Shown here piece after piece: positions 48,159 through 57,378 of a stretch of 64,000 nucleotides of DNA (positions are counted from its first letter, which is position 1; every line of letters starts with the position of its first letter). The notes beneath the pieces were generated by a model. It worked only from the letters and a program-made list of their open reading frames with translations, did not search any database and was not told where the DNA came from. The translations under genes and the position numbers were made by a program. Origin of the DNA: Zychaea mexicana (taxonomy: Eukaryota; Mucoromycota; Mucoromycetes; Mucorales; Lichtheimiaceae); the NCBI RefSeq assembly GCF_025766255.1, contig NW_026516721.1, positions 186,001 to 250,000 on the forward strand. The letters run 5' to 3'.

Positions 48159-48682
48159 CAGTGGTCCCCCGCTTTTTGCAGCAGCGGTTTTTGGTGGAAA
48201 AAAACTGCAAAAAGTGGGGAACTGCAAAAAGTGAGGATGAGTATGAGATGTTACACAGACTGAGTCTATTATGTCAATCAAGTGTCAATGATAGTAAACC
48301 AATTAAAAGTGTCGGTGTTGTACTGAGGCTACTTATAATAAATCAACTCTTATATAAAAGGCTGTCGTCTCATTCTTGATGTTTATATACTGCACTATCA
48401 ACACCTCCACACCACTATGGTAAAAGCAAAATACCCAAAGCTTACTGATGAGCAAAAGGACGCTATCTATTAACATTACATGTAGATGTCACTGGTTCAA
48501 GACTCTGTGGCCCAGGCTCTCGAGTTAATAGCGGAAAATTGCAGGTCCCCATTTTTGGCCTGCAAAATGCAAAAAGTGAGGAAACTGCAATTTTATTAAG
48601 TGATGAGCGGGTATGCTCCAAAAAAATCTGCAAAAACTGAGGATCTGCAAAAAGTGGGGCTGCAAAAAGCGGGGGACCACTG
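48159..48682. mobile_element. 524 bp pogo/Tigger-like MITE nested in the CACTA element
   Basis: The left end is CAGTGGTCCCCCGCTTTTTG and the right end is its exact inverse; TA flanks both sides (48157-48158, 48683-48684). Several CTGCAAAAAGTGGGG-type boxes repeat inside both ends. At about 48418-48520 a remnant reads MVKAKYPKLTDEQKDAIY and later SVAQALELIAENC, resembling the helix-turn-helix start of a Tigger/CENP-B-type transposase with stops. Confidence 0.85.
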
Positions 48683-48814
48683 TATGTGTGTGTGTTTATA
48701 CAATAATCAACTTTCTGATACTTTAACTTACCTTTTAATTATGTTTATTTTTGTGGGGGGAGCAGCTCCGAGCCGCTTTGTAGTACGACGTCGTTTGGTA
48801 GACTGCGTGGAGGA

Positions 48815-49098
48815 AGGAGTAGGGGCAGGAGCAGGAAGAAAAGCAGAAGTGGAGACATTAAGAGAAGCAGGAAGAAAAGTAGAAGAGACAGGAAGAGCAG
48901 AAGCGGAAACAGGAAGAGAGGCAGAAGAGACAGGAAGAGCAGAAGCGGAAACAGGAAGAGAGGCAGAAGAGACAGGAAGAGCAGAAGAGACAGGAGGAGA
49001 AGTAGGAAGAGAAGCAGAAGAGACAGGAAGAGCAGAAGCGGAAACAGGAAGAGAAGCAGAAGAGACAGGAAGAGAAGCAGAAGCCGGTTCTTGTTGTC
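48815..49098 (-). repeat. Minisatellite coding ASLPVSSA-type repeats
   Basis: Purine-rich units such as GAAGAGACAGGAAGAGCAGA recur about ten times. On the minus strand one frame is open through the whole array and reads QEPASASLPVSSASLPVSAS, continuing in that style, then PSSTQSTKRRRTTKRLGAAP, which contains a nuclear-localisation-like basic cluster. It lies immediately downstream of accessory gene A and could be its last exon, but the junction I can see does not keep phase. Confidence 0.6.
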
Positions 49099-49724
49099 TA
49101 CCTGAAAGTTAATATATATACAATTGTGGTTGCTCTAGTGTAGTAGTTATCATACCTCAACTTGCTGGATCTGCCGTGGTTATTCCAGCATTCTTGGACG
49201 ATGTGGCGAGCTGCCCACTGGTCCTGGCAGACAGCAAAATCAATTCCCTGCTTCTTTGCCAGGTTCGTGAAAAGGCTGATAGCCCAGTTGCTATCCTTGC
49301 TTTGCAGCTTAGCAAAGTAGCAGGTCGCGCTGTTGTCAGCACGATCCAGCAATCTCTTCTCCAGAACAACCACAACACGCTCCCGGATGTGCTTGATGTC
49401 CATCTAGGCTTTGATCAAAGCACCACCTTCAAACTGGTGGTAGCCTTGAAGGAGAAGGCGCTCGACATCATCCTTGTTAGCTTTCTTCACCATCTTCCCC
49501 TTGGTATTTAGAGCCACTGGGTGGGGAATGAGGGAAACCGTCTCAGCAAGTTCTGCTTCATCGACAACTGGCACCTCGACTAGGGATTGCGCCGTTAGCA
49601 GTTGGTCGAGCTTCTCCAGAATGATTGCTTGATTCGTCTCTACATTGATAAGACGATGCTCCATACGAGTGAAGACTTGGAGGAAATTGAGGTTAGCGTT
49701 GGAAGGTGTTTGGTTAGTGTTCAT
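49098..49724 (-). pseudogene. CACTA accessory gene A (DNA-binding-type partner), one nonsense codon
   Basis: The frame starts MNTNQTPSNANLNFLQVFTR at 49724 with a helical N-terminus (MEHRLINVETNQAIILEKLD). It passes KANKDDVERLLLQGYHQFEG and meets TAG at 49404-49406. The same frame continues MDIKHIRERVVVVLEKRLLD, CYFAKLQSKDSNWAISLFTN, KKQGIDFAVCQDQWAARHIV and QECWNNHGRSSKLR, reaching a likely donor at about 49158. The motif C-x3-WAA-x2-I-x-Q-x2-W is shared with the gene that the CACTA element interrupts. TAG in place of CAG is the simplest explanation of the stop. Its position, divergent from the transposase, fits the TNPA-like second gene of CACTA elements, but I do not recognise the family from the literature. 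Confidence 0.6.
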
Positions 49725-49889
49725 TTTTTTAAAAAAAAGTTTTTGGGAAGAAGAGAAGAAAGAAAAAAAAATTTGCGAAACTTTCACAGTAATTTAAAAG
49801 TATTTGTCACCTTAATTAATCAAGTGGCTATAACATATCGTTCAATTGAGACTTACCTATCATTTCATACTCATCGTCCACTATCCACC
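49725..49889. promoter_or_regulatory. Divergent promoter inside the CACTA element
   Basis: Accessory gene A and the transposase start 165 bp apart and point away from each other. The stretch contains an A-rich tract and TTTCATAC-type text but no site I can name. Confidence 0.5.
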
Positions 49890-52800
49890 ATGCCCATATA
49901 TTGTTGCGATAACTGTGATGAGACCTTTAGGTCTGCAATAAAGTACAAAAACCACGTCAAAGAACATAAGCGGGAACAGTGCCGTAGCAGCAGCAGTTCG
50001 CCTCCACCAGTTACTGCGTTGGTGTTAGCACCCGACCTAACGAATGCCGATCCTGGTACCTTGATGGGAAACGCTAATCTCGAGGTCCCTCCCGAGATCA
50101 TTGCGGCTGATCGCGAAAGTGACAGCGTAGACCACGAGACCAGTGACAACGAAAGCTGTGGCGAAAATAACGACGAAGGTAGCGACGTCGAAGCTATGCT
50201 TCCACTTGAGGACGCGCCAACTCGCATTAATGAAGGGGATGTCGAAGAAATCGATGTTTCAAATATCGAGCAGTAAGCCGAAGATAACAGATGGGATCTC
50301 GAACTATTGGCGATTGTTCTTAACTACAATCTTCCGAGGGATTGTCATGACAATCTGATTAGCTTTTACAATCGCTTTGTGAAGCACTCTATCGACAGCT
50401 TCAGTAAGTAAATGAGTAGTGATCAATGTATATACATGTTAAACATTTTTCGTAGTGGAAAATCGCAACTTTTGAAGACTTGTGTAGCCCATACTTGGCC
50501 AGCAAAAGGGCTGGATATATTTGCCCTATCAAGCCGAGGAATCTGGATATATGCGCGGATGGATGTGTTCTTATCACTAGCAGTCAAGACAAGTGCCCAA
50601 AGTGCGAGAAGCCTCGTTATTTGGAAAACGGGAAGCCTGCACAGGTCATGAGATATATCCCTATCTCACACCTTCTTGCAAGTTTGTTTGCCACCGCTAC
50701 GAGTCGCGATACTTTAAGATTTGGCAACAAGAGTGTAGGAGAAGAAGGCGTCACGACTGATATTGTTGATGGGCGTGCCTTCGAAATCTGCCGCCATTTT
50801 TTCGATGGAGAGTATGACATTACGCTTGGCTTGTTTGTAGACGGTTTCGTGCCATTCCGTCGAGGCCGTAATAATACAATATCAATGACGATTGTCCACC
50901 TTGTAGTCTTCACGCTTCTTCAATCCGAAAGGTATTCTAGTAACGTATAAAGGTTTGATTTGGCACTGATATAAACCAGATACTATATAGATACAAACTG
51001 AAGAATATGCTCCAAGTCGCCATTATCCCTGGACCATACAAGCCCAAAGACATTCATAGCTTTTTAAAGCCTTTGATGGATGATCTTCAGGTTTTGGGAA
51101 CAATTGGAATGCGAGTGCGTTGTCCTGGCATTCCTGCGCCGATACCAGTAAAAGCGCATCTCATGCTTGCATCTGGAGACATACCTGCTGTCACGGATCT
51201 TGCATATCACTCAGGACACACTTCGTACTACGGCTGCAGAGTATGTGTTATCTTTGCTACAAGTTGCGTCAGTCCCAGTGGCAATGGCCGAGCAAGATAT
51301 TTCGTTGGTGGAGCTCAGCTGGACCAAAGCAGAAGCAACCGCGAGTATCTTAACGAAGATACGGTAAATATCTGAACATATTGACTATGATATAGAGGAA
51401 TACATGCGTTACTTAACAAAAAAAATATACTATCATAGCGACGCGGTTTGTATGGGACACCATTAGCAGCCTTACCGACATTCCATGGTGCATCATTTTT
51501 TGGACTTGATGAGATGCATTTAATTGGCCAGAACATCGCACACCAAGTGTACAGATGGATCACGAAAACCTATGCCAATGCACAATTACCATTTGCCTTC
51601 AGTGATGCCGCTATCAGACAGATGGGTATAGCTATGTCGGAATCTGTGTCGAGTCTTCCTATAGGATTAGATGGTGCATTATCAGGTAACAGACATACGA
51701 ATGTGTGCGTGTTTCTCTTTTGCATAACATATCGATATATATACTCCTTTAAGATATCTTTACCTGTCCTGCAAGTGCACATGCAGCTGACTGGATTGAT
51801 TTCCTGTCACTCGCTCTGCCATCGATAGTGTTTGAGCAGTTGAACGCTGCTGGATGCCAGCACATCGAGCAACTTAATAATCTGGTTATTGCGTGTGCCT
51901 TGGCTCTTTCTTGGGATATAACCGACGAGCAGCTTATTGACATGGATAAGTAAGTTACAGTCATTTGATTAACTACTTAACTTAACCAACATTTCTTTTT
52001 AGCCGCATCAATTCTTGGCATATGTTCCTCTCTGGTCCCCATATGCCCAATAACATATACACCATCTGCCACTACCTTCTGTGACATGCGCCAGATATCA
52101 TTCGCATGCTCGGACCTCTCAGATCGATTAGTGCACGTCCCATGGAAAGAGCCGTTGGTAAGTGATGTTTACATGTAACTGTCTACTTCATTTTTAATGG
52201 AAACTTGCAGGTGAAGCCAAAAGACGTATACAATCAAGGAAGCTTCCAGGAGTTAATGCCCAGAATGCAAATGTCAAGACTGCCATTATCAGGCTCTTGG
52301 GCAGAGTCCTTGATTTTGAGCACTCGACCACTAGCGACGACAATAAGGCGAATGACGTCTTTTATGTTGGTTGCGATAAAAACGGGGTGAATGACTGCGA
52401 TGATGAGGATGCGCCAGAATTGAGAGGGCCTCGACTGAAAAGGAACGCCAGGTTGACAGACTATAGTCATCTGAGACTTAAGGCTCACCTTAAACAGTAT
52501 TACAAGAGACTGCGAGCTGGCGCGGAGCAGAATGAGGGAGATAGGATGATGATTGATGGCGAAGATGATGTGATGGGACTCGACGAAGTTGGAAATGCTT
52601 TTGAAGAAAGCATAGTTGTTGCACCAAACCTTTTTGTAGACGGCACTGTCTATGAGAGTCTAGGTGCTGGATATTTGTGCAGTAGGATGGCACACTTTAT
52701 CTGGCTCGAACTTCCAATGGACAAACACTACCGTTTCGCAAACAGGGAGCAAGAGACCATTTGGGGTGATTTCTTCGGCGACCTTCATCTTTCATTCGCA

Positions 52801-53305
52801 CACACATATCGAGGTTAGGAATTACACTAAAAGGATACTAATCACTTTTGGAGTGTTATAGGGTAGGCGTTTTTTTAACGAAGATTGTGGTGTTTCAGGA
52901 ATAACCCGCATTCTTTGTGTTTTGTCGAGGATCGGAAATGGGACGAGATAATTCGTGAGACTCTTAACGGTCAAGTTTTTATTACGAGAGAAAGAGAGAG
53001 TTCCCAATATTCTTATTAATAGTTATTCATATAAAGAAATTGTCTTTGTGGAACTTATTTGATGTCCTGATCCTCTGGATACAACACTTTGCTTGGTGGA
53101 ACTGAAGCGCGACGTGAAGCTTTCTCAATGGGGTTACCCCACAGGCTTATCACGATCAAATACAAAATGGTATGTCACAGAAGCCCAAAACATTCGAAGT
53201 TTTGCAGGTACGATCAAATCATCCATTTCAGAAAACGGTTTACATTATGTATATCCTGGATTAGTCTCTGGCTATGTGAACCTCGGAGACATTAGAAAAC
53301 TCTGA
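49890..53305 (+). pseudogene. CACTA transposase, TNP2 family, decayed
   Basis: TNP2 proteins (PF02992) cut CACTA elements at their ends. This copy starts with a C2H2 finger (MPIYCCDNCDETFRSAIKYK, NHVKEHKR). The TNP2 core follows: LDICADGCVLITSSQDKCPK, CEKPRY, RYIPISHLLASLFATATSRD, DITLGLFVDGFVPFRRGRN, NMLQVAIIPGPYKPKDIHSF, LKPLMDDLQVLG and SYYGCRVC. Later come LIGQNIAHQVYRWITKTYAN, WIDFLSLALPSIVFEQLNA, INSWHMFLSGPHMPNNIYTI and RMLGPLRSISARPMERAVGE. A last segment reads WGYPTGLSRSNTKWYVTEAQ. Introns are short. TAA at 50274-50276 and TGA at 52082-52084 lie in frame, so the copy cannot make a full protein. Confidence 0.85.
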
Positions 53306-53507
53306 AATCCACAATTGACTACACTTCTACTGCATCTATCCATTCGCCCACAAAAGCATAACGAAGGTTTGCTCAATTCCCGTTATTCACATGTGTTACT
53401 CTCTTTATTATTACCTTTAACTACACCCCTTTCCTTTTCAACTTTCACGCCTTCCCACCACAAATGTATTATCTGACTCGTGCCTCTTATATAGTTTAAA
53501 AATTTCA

Positions 53508-54135
53508 TTATCGAAGACCTAGCTCGTCGAACAGTTCATCTATGGTCTGGAGTTTTCGTATTGTTTCCTCAGCAGAGATGCTATATTTTTCGATATCGTT
53601 CGTACCAGTCGAAGGTATTGTTTCTGGCGCTGAGGAATCGTCGCCGGGAGAGTTTGCGCCATACAAATATGGGAAGGAGGTGAGTATACATGAGTGGAGC
53701 CAGATCCATTGCTGCAGGTATTTGATGGCGGTTCTCTATGTATACATTTACAAAACTTATTTACTACAGTGGCAACGAATAACAGCGTGGGATCGCTATT
53801 TACTTACCTTTGGTCGCATATAAAACGCGAAAGATCCAAATCAGAATCATAATCACCTCTCTCATATTCTTTGTTTATAGCGTCCAAAACGTCATTGCAG
53901 TGTTCTGCCAAGTTTTGGCGCGGAACGCCACGCGTTGCTTCGAGCAAAGCTTTTATTCTATTTGGATCGTGAAAGTTAAATAAATAAGGGACTATGATAA
54001 CGTTCTTCTTTGCACATACAATAAGCGCTCCCTGTTGTAATGTTGACGCAAAATCTTATTCACGTCCAAAACTTGTTCACGGCAAATGCAAGATCGGCTA
54101 TTCGTTTCCTCAGTAGTTTTGTGCAAAGGGAACAT
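53508..54135 (-). CDS. CACTA accessory gene B, unrecognised protein
   Basis: A minus-strand frame starts MFPLHKTTEETNSRSCICRE at 54135. A large exon (about 54040-53826) reads GALIVCAKKNVIIVPYLFNF, HDPNRIKALLEATRGVPRQN and LAEHCNDVLDAINKEYERGD, then DLDLSRFICDQR and a GTAAGT donor. The last exon, near 53655-53508, reads NSPGDDSSAPETIPSTGTND and IRKLQTIDELFDELGLR before TAA. No stop interrupts these pieces. The first junction would need a very short intron, so the N-terminus is unsure. The gene is convergent with the transposase and lies wholly inside the element. Length would be about 140-160 residues. I recognise no family. Confidence 0.5.
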
Positions 54136-54224
54136 GGCAGCAGTCAAATGAATAATAAATGTACCCAGAGCATTTCAACACAACCACTAGTTATTTAACT
54201 TAAGCTCACATCAAGATAGTATTG

Positions 54225-54488
54225 TTTAATCACAAGAATCCACAAGAATCCACAAGAACCACCAAAAAAAATTAGTGACCCAGAGCAGGCAGTGACAGAC
54301 GTCACAAATTTACAAGAAATCCACAAGAATCTACAAGAATCCACAAAAACCACAAAAAAATTTGGCGACCTAGAGCAGTGTCACAAATTTATAAGAAATC
54401 CACAAGAAATCCATAAGAACCAAAAGAATGAGGCCAGCGGGGGTCCAAATTCACAAGAAATTCACAAGAACCACAAGAATTTTCCTAC
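54225..54488. repeat. CACTA right subterminal repeats
   Basis: About twelve ACAAGAATC/ACAAGAAAT units (for example CACAAGAATCCACAAGAATC) occur with two longer units containing GACCTAGAGCAG and GTCACAAATTTACAAGAAAT. They mirror the ACAAGAA boxes of the left end. Confidence 0.8.
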
Positions 54489-54492
54489 AGTG

Positions 54493-54735
54493 GTTATTGC
54501 CCGGTCCCAGCGAAGCTGCAGGATCTTGTTTGCAGCCCAACTTTTCACGCACGCAGCCAAGGGTGCAAATCCTTGGCATGTGCTCTCCAAGTCTTCCCGC
54601 GCCTTCAAGGTCGTCTCTGGCATCGCTGACCAGGTCGTTTGGTGCGGATCGACATCAGGGTTGCTGAGAATGCCCTCAATAATAATCCCGGCGCTTCCCC
54701 AGACGTTGTCCCTGATGTTAACCTCATCGGCGCAT
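54493..54735 (-). pseudogene. 5' part of the gene broken by the CACTA insertion
   Basis: The frame reads ADEVNIRDNVWGSAGIIIEG, ILSNPDVDPHQTTWSAMPET, LKAREDLESTCQGFAPLAAC and VKSWAANKILQLRWDRAIT up to the insertion. C-x3-WAA-x2-I-x-Q-x2-W matches accessory protein A of the inserted element, and NIRDNV aligns with HIRERV there. Upstream the frame meets a TAA near 54745 without an ATG, so the N-terminus is lost, or an intron begins there. The remainder continues at 47738 and downward. The gene may be the accessory gene of an older, related CACTA element. Confidence 0.6.
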
Positions 54736-54739
54736 ATGC

Positions 54740-55212
54740 ATTACCAACTATTTTCATATAAAAACTATTGGTAACAAATTTTTTGTTGGTAGCAAAAATT
54801 TAAAATGGTTGCAAATTGAACATGATCTTATGGAAAAATATATTACGATATATAAATTTAATATAAGAAATATAGCTTATGACACCGTATTCATTGCATA
54901 TCTATTTATTAAAATCCTTCAGTTTTATGATTTATAACTCACAAAAAAGGAAATCTTTTCAATCTCCTCCTCCTTTCTTTCCTTCACAGTCTCTTTACGC
55001 GTTCGATATGTCCATCTGTCCATAACGCTTTTTCGTCGCCATGGCGACCGTGTAACCATTACAGCATTGTCTTCTAGCATTCAAACGATCAAAATGTGGC
55101 TTCACTGTTTACCTCCGACGTAGAATAAAGCTGTAAGCACAACAGAGTGTGTAAATATTAAATACTACACAAAACTTTTTCTCTCTCTCTTTATCACAAA
55201 ACATTCATCTCC
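54740..55212. other. AT-rich intergenic stretch
   Basis: It begins with short repeats of TTGGTA/TTGGTAGCAAAAATTT character and continues as AT-rich DNA. The last 70 bases (AATATTAAATACTACAC and a CT run) look like a promoter for the small gene that follows. Confidence 0.4.
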
Positions 55213-55443
55213 ATGTCAGCAAGCCACATAGAATTCTCTCCACGCCCATCCGATGAAGAAATCTTGGCAAAAGTTGAGCAGTACAGGGCGATGTGTAAGG
55301 CTTACCCAGGCAAGATTAAGGAAGGCTTAACAGACGACTACAAGTACTTATACTTATATCCAAGAGACGTCGTGGATGAGATAGATGAAGCAATGGCAGA
55401 ATTTCACGAAAACCAATGTACTTCAAAGCAAACCAAAAAGTAA
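55213..55443 (+). CDS. Small unrecognised protein, 76 residues
   Basis: A single open frame, MSASHIEFSPRPSDEEILAK to MAEFHENQCTSKQTKK, with no intron. It is mainly helical, with alternating charged residues (VEQYRAMCKAYPGKIKEGL, YPRDVVDEIDEAMAEF). A CT-rich leader, a plausible ATG context (CTCCATGTC) and an AATAAA signal 18 bases after the stop support a real transcript. No family is recognised, and no domain can be named at this size. Confidence 0.5.
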   Translation: MSASHIEFSPRPSDEEILAKVEQYRAMCKAYPGKIKEGLTDDYKYLYLYPRDVVDEIDEAMAEFHENQCTSKQTKK

Positions 55444-56022
55444 CTTTCTGTTGATACAATAAATAAACAGTCCAAAATCGTATATATTATATATTGTTTT
55501 AAGAAAACAAGCGATACAAGTGTATTTTGGATTAAGAGAGGTAGTGTTCGGAGGGGATAGAACAGACACACCATCACATATAATTTAAAGACAGCAGTAG
55601 CTGGTCGATTCGAAGTGCGGATGCTACTAAATGCCTGTCATACATGAACAATATCAAAAAGGAAGTTGACATTGTGCTGTTCTTTCTCTTACTCTTTTTT
55701 CTCAGCTATCTCTACTGCAGTACCTCTATTTACTTTGACTTTATTACACATAATTTTACACAGTGTACAGTAATCTTTACTTTTTTAGGCATATATCATT
55801 GTTAGACACGCCATCTCAATCTTCTAATCCTGACATTTTGACTTGCTGACATGACCTTGAGCGTTGAGAATATAAGCAAAAAGTACTTTTCAAAGAGAGT
55901 TTTGCTGCTGAGATCATAATAGTTATTGTGTGCAACAAAGAAACAAGAGCTGCACTGTATACTGCTCTTCTCTCTTCTCGCATTTCAAAACTCACTTCTA
56001 ATCTTCACTTCAATCAACAAAC
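55444..56022. other. Intergenic, no feature seen
   Basis: Apart from the AATAAA at 55461-55466 belonging to the small gene and a CT-rich leader before 56023, I see no open frame or repeat to report. Confidence 0.4.
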
Positions 56023-56775
56023 ATGTCAACTCCAATTTGCCCTTCATGCGGCTTGCCCGGCCATCAACGCATTTCGCACCGCAACTGTCTTCATAATCCC
56101 GCTCGGTTGCAAATACGTCAGCAAAATGAACATGAAGCTGGAATTGAAACCGAAGAACGCGTTCCTGTGTGTTCAAGCTGTGGGCAAGAGGGTCATCATC
56201 GCTCCACCAACCGATTGTGCCCAAACAATCCTGCAAACCAGGCTGCTCAAAATGTTAGTGACCATATCTATACCAGCTATACTTGCTATTCGTTGATATA
56301 TAGTCATCAGCTGTTAGAAGCTTGAGCATTCAGTATATCAATTAATGATCCTTTACTTCATGTAGATGCATAATATCGCCCGTGCTGTTGCAGCTGTGAT
56401 TCCTCCCCGGCACTATTCTGGTCGCATGGACAGGGAATGCTCTAATTGCCATGCACGTCTTTGGATTCAAGAGCGCATCTCAAACTCTTCCCAAGTACGA
56501 CCTGCATTTAGCCTATGCTGTGACCAAGGAAGTGTCCGATTGCCACCCCTTTCCCCCACCCCTCCTGAAATTTCCCGTTTGTTGCGTGGCACGGATGAGG
56601 CCTCCACCCAATTCCGCACAAACATCCGCACATACAACAACTCCCTCAGTTTTACTTCGCTTGGTGTCCACGTTGATCAGACAGTAGCCAACTCCATCGG
56701 TGGTGCATACAACTTCTGCATCCACAGTAGTGTCCACCATCGAATCGGGTCTATAGAGTTGCCACAGCAATTACT
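56023..56775 (+). pseudogene. Helitron RepHel N-terminal fragment with zinc knuckles
   Basis: Exon 1 (56023 to about 56252) encodes two knuckle-like repeats: PICPSCGLPGHQRISHRNCL and VCSSCGQEGHHRSTNRLCPN. After an intron, exon 2 from 56366 reads RHYSGRMDRECSNCHARLWI, FSLCCDQGSVRLPPLSPTPP and EISRLLRGTDEASTQFRTNI. It continues with RTYNNSLSFTSLGVHVDQTV and HHRIGSIELPQ. Those blocks form the opening of fungal Helitron Rep/helicase proteins, which transpose by rolling-circle replication. The HUH Rep and helicase domains that should follow are absent; the frame runs into a 170 bp tandem repeat. The remnant is therefore a 3'-truncated Helitron gene. Confidence 0.75.
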
Positions 56776-56784
56776 TAGTAGGTC

Positions 56785-57125
56785 CAGTCCACTTAGTCCA
56801 CCCAGGTAGACCCCAGGTGGACTCCAGAATATTTTTAAATATTTGGCATCAGAAAAAGCCTAGGAACACGATTTATTATGATGAAAAACCTTACGTAATT
56901 AGTACATTGTGGAGATATAAGCTATTTATTGTTGAGCATAAGGTATACTCTACCAAGTCTACCTAGTCCACCTAGGTAGACCCCAGGTGGACTCCACAAT
57001 ATTTTTAGATATTTGGCATCAGAAACGGCTCAGGACCACGATTTATTATGATGAAAAACTTTACTTACTTAATACATGATAGTGATATGACAAATTTACT
57101 ATTGAATATATAGTATACTCTTATG
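56785..57125. repeat. Two tandem copies of a ~170 bp unit
   Basis: GGTAGACCCCAGGTGGACTC occurs at 56805 and again at 56975, each followed by AATATTTTTARATATTTGGC, then CACGATTTATTATGATGAAA. Each unit contains the inverted pair GTCCACC/GGTGGAC. A third, partial GTAGACTAGGTGGA lies at about 57125. The repeat abuts the Helitron truncation point. Confidence 0.85.
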
Positions 57126-57378
57126 TAGACTAGGTGGATTTTGAGGTTGAATCTTTGGCCCCTTAAAGTAGTGGGATCAGTATACATGCATGTACGTTCA
57201 AATGACAATCATCATTTTTTCATCAGAATTTGAGGGAAAACATTCGACCTGAAAAATATAACAAATAGCTATATGGCAGCTTCAAGTAGTTGATTTACAT
57301 TTGTATTGTATCTATTTAAATGATATCAAGTATCATTTTTTGGACAAAGGCAAACACTTAGCACTAGAACACTTTTTT

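Larger units (their letters stand above)
47739..54492. mobile_element. 6754 bp CACTA (EnSpm) transposon with GTT target duplication
   Basis: The left end is CACTGTAGGAAAATTCTTGT and the right end is its exact inverse (ACAAGAATTTTCCTACAGTG). GTT stands on both sides (47736-47738 and 54493-54495), the 3 bp duplication expected of CACTA elements. Subterminal repeats of an ACAAGAA-type motif fill about 250 bases inside each end. The interior encodes a TNP2-type transposase on the plus strand and two accessory proteins on the minus strand. A pogo-like MITE is nested in the left part. The coding genes carry nonsense codons while the ends are still identical over 20 bases, so the copy itself is inactive but may still respond to transposase from elsewhere. 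Confidence 0.9.

Noticed and set aside
48600..49112. Plus-strand frame of 170 codons with RAEAETGREAEETG repeats
   Set aside because: It begins inside a MITE end and runs through a minisatellite; the opposite strand gives the reading consistent with the neighbouring gene.
54292..54774. Plus-strand 160-codon frame across the right CACTA end
   Set aside because: It starts in non-coding subterminal repeats and then runs antisense to the broken accessory-like gene.
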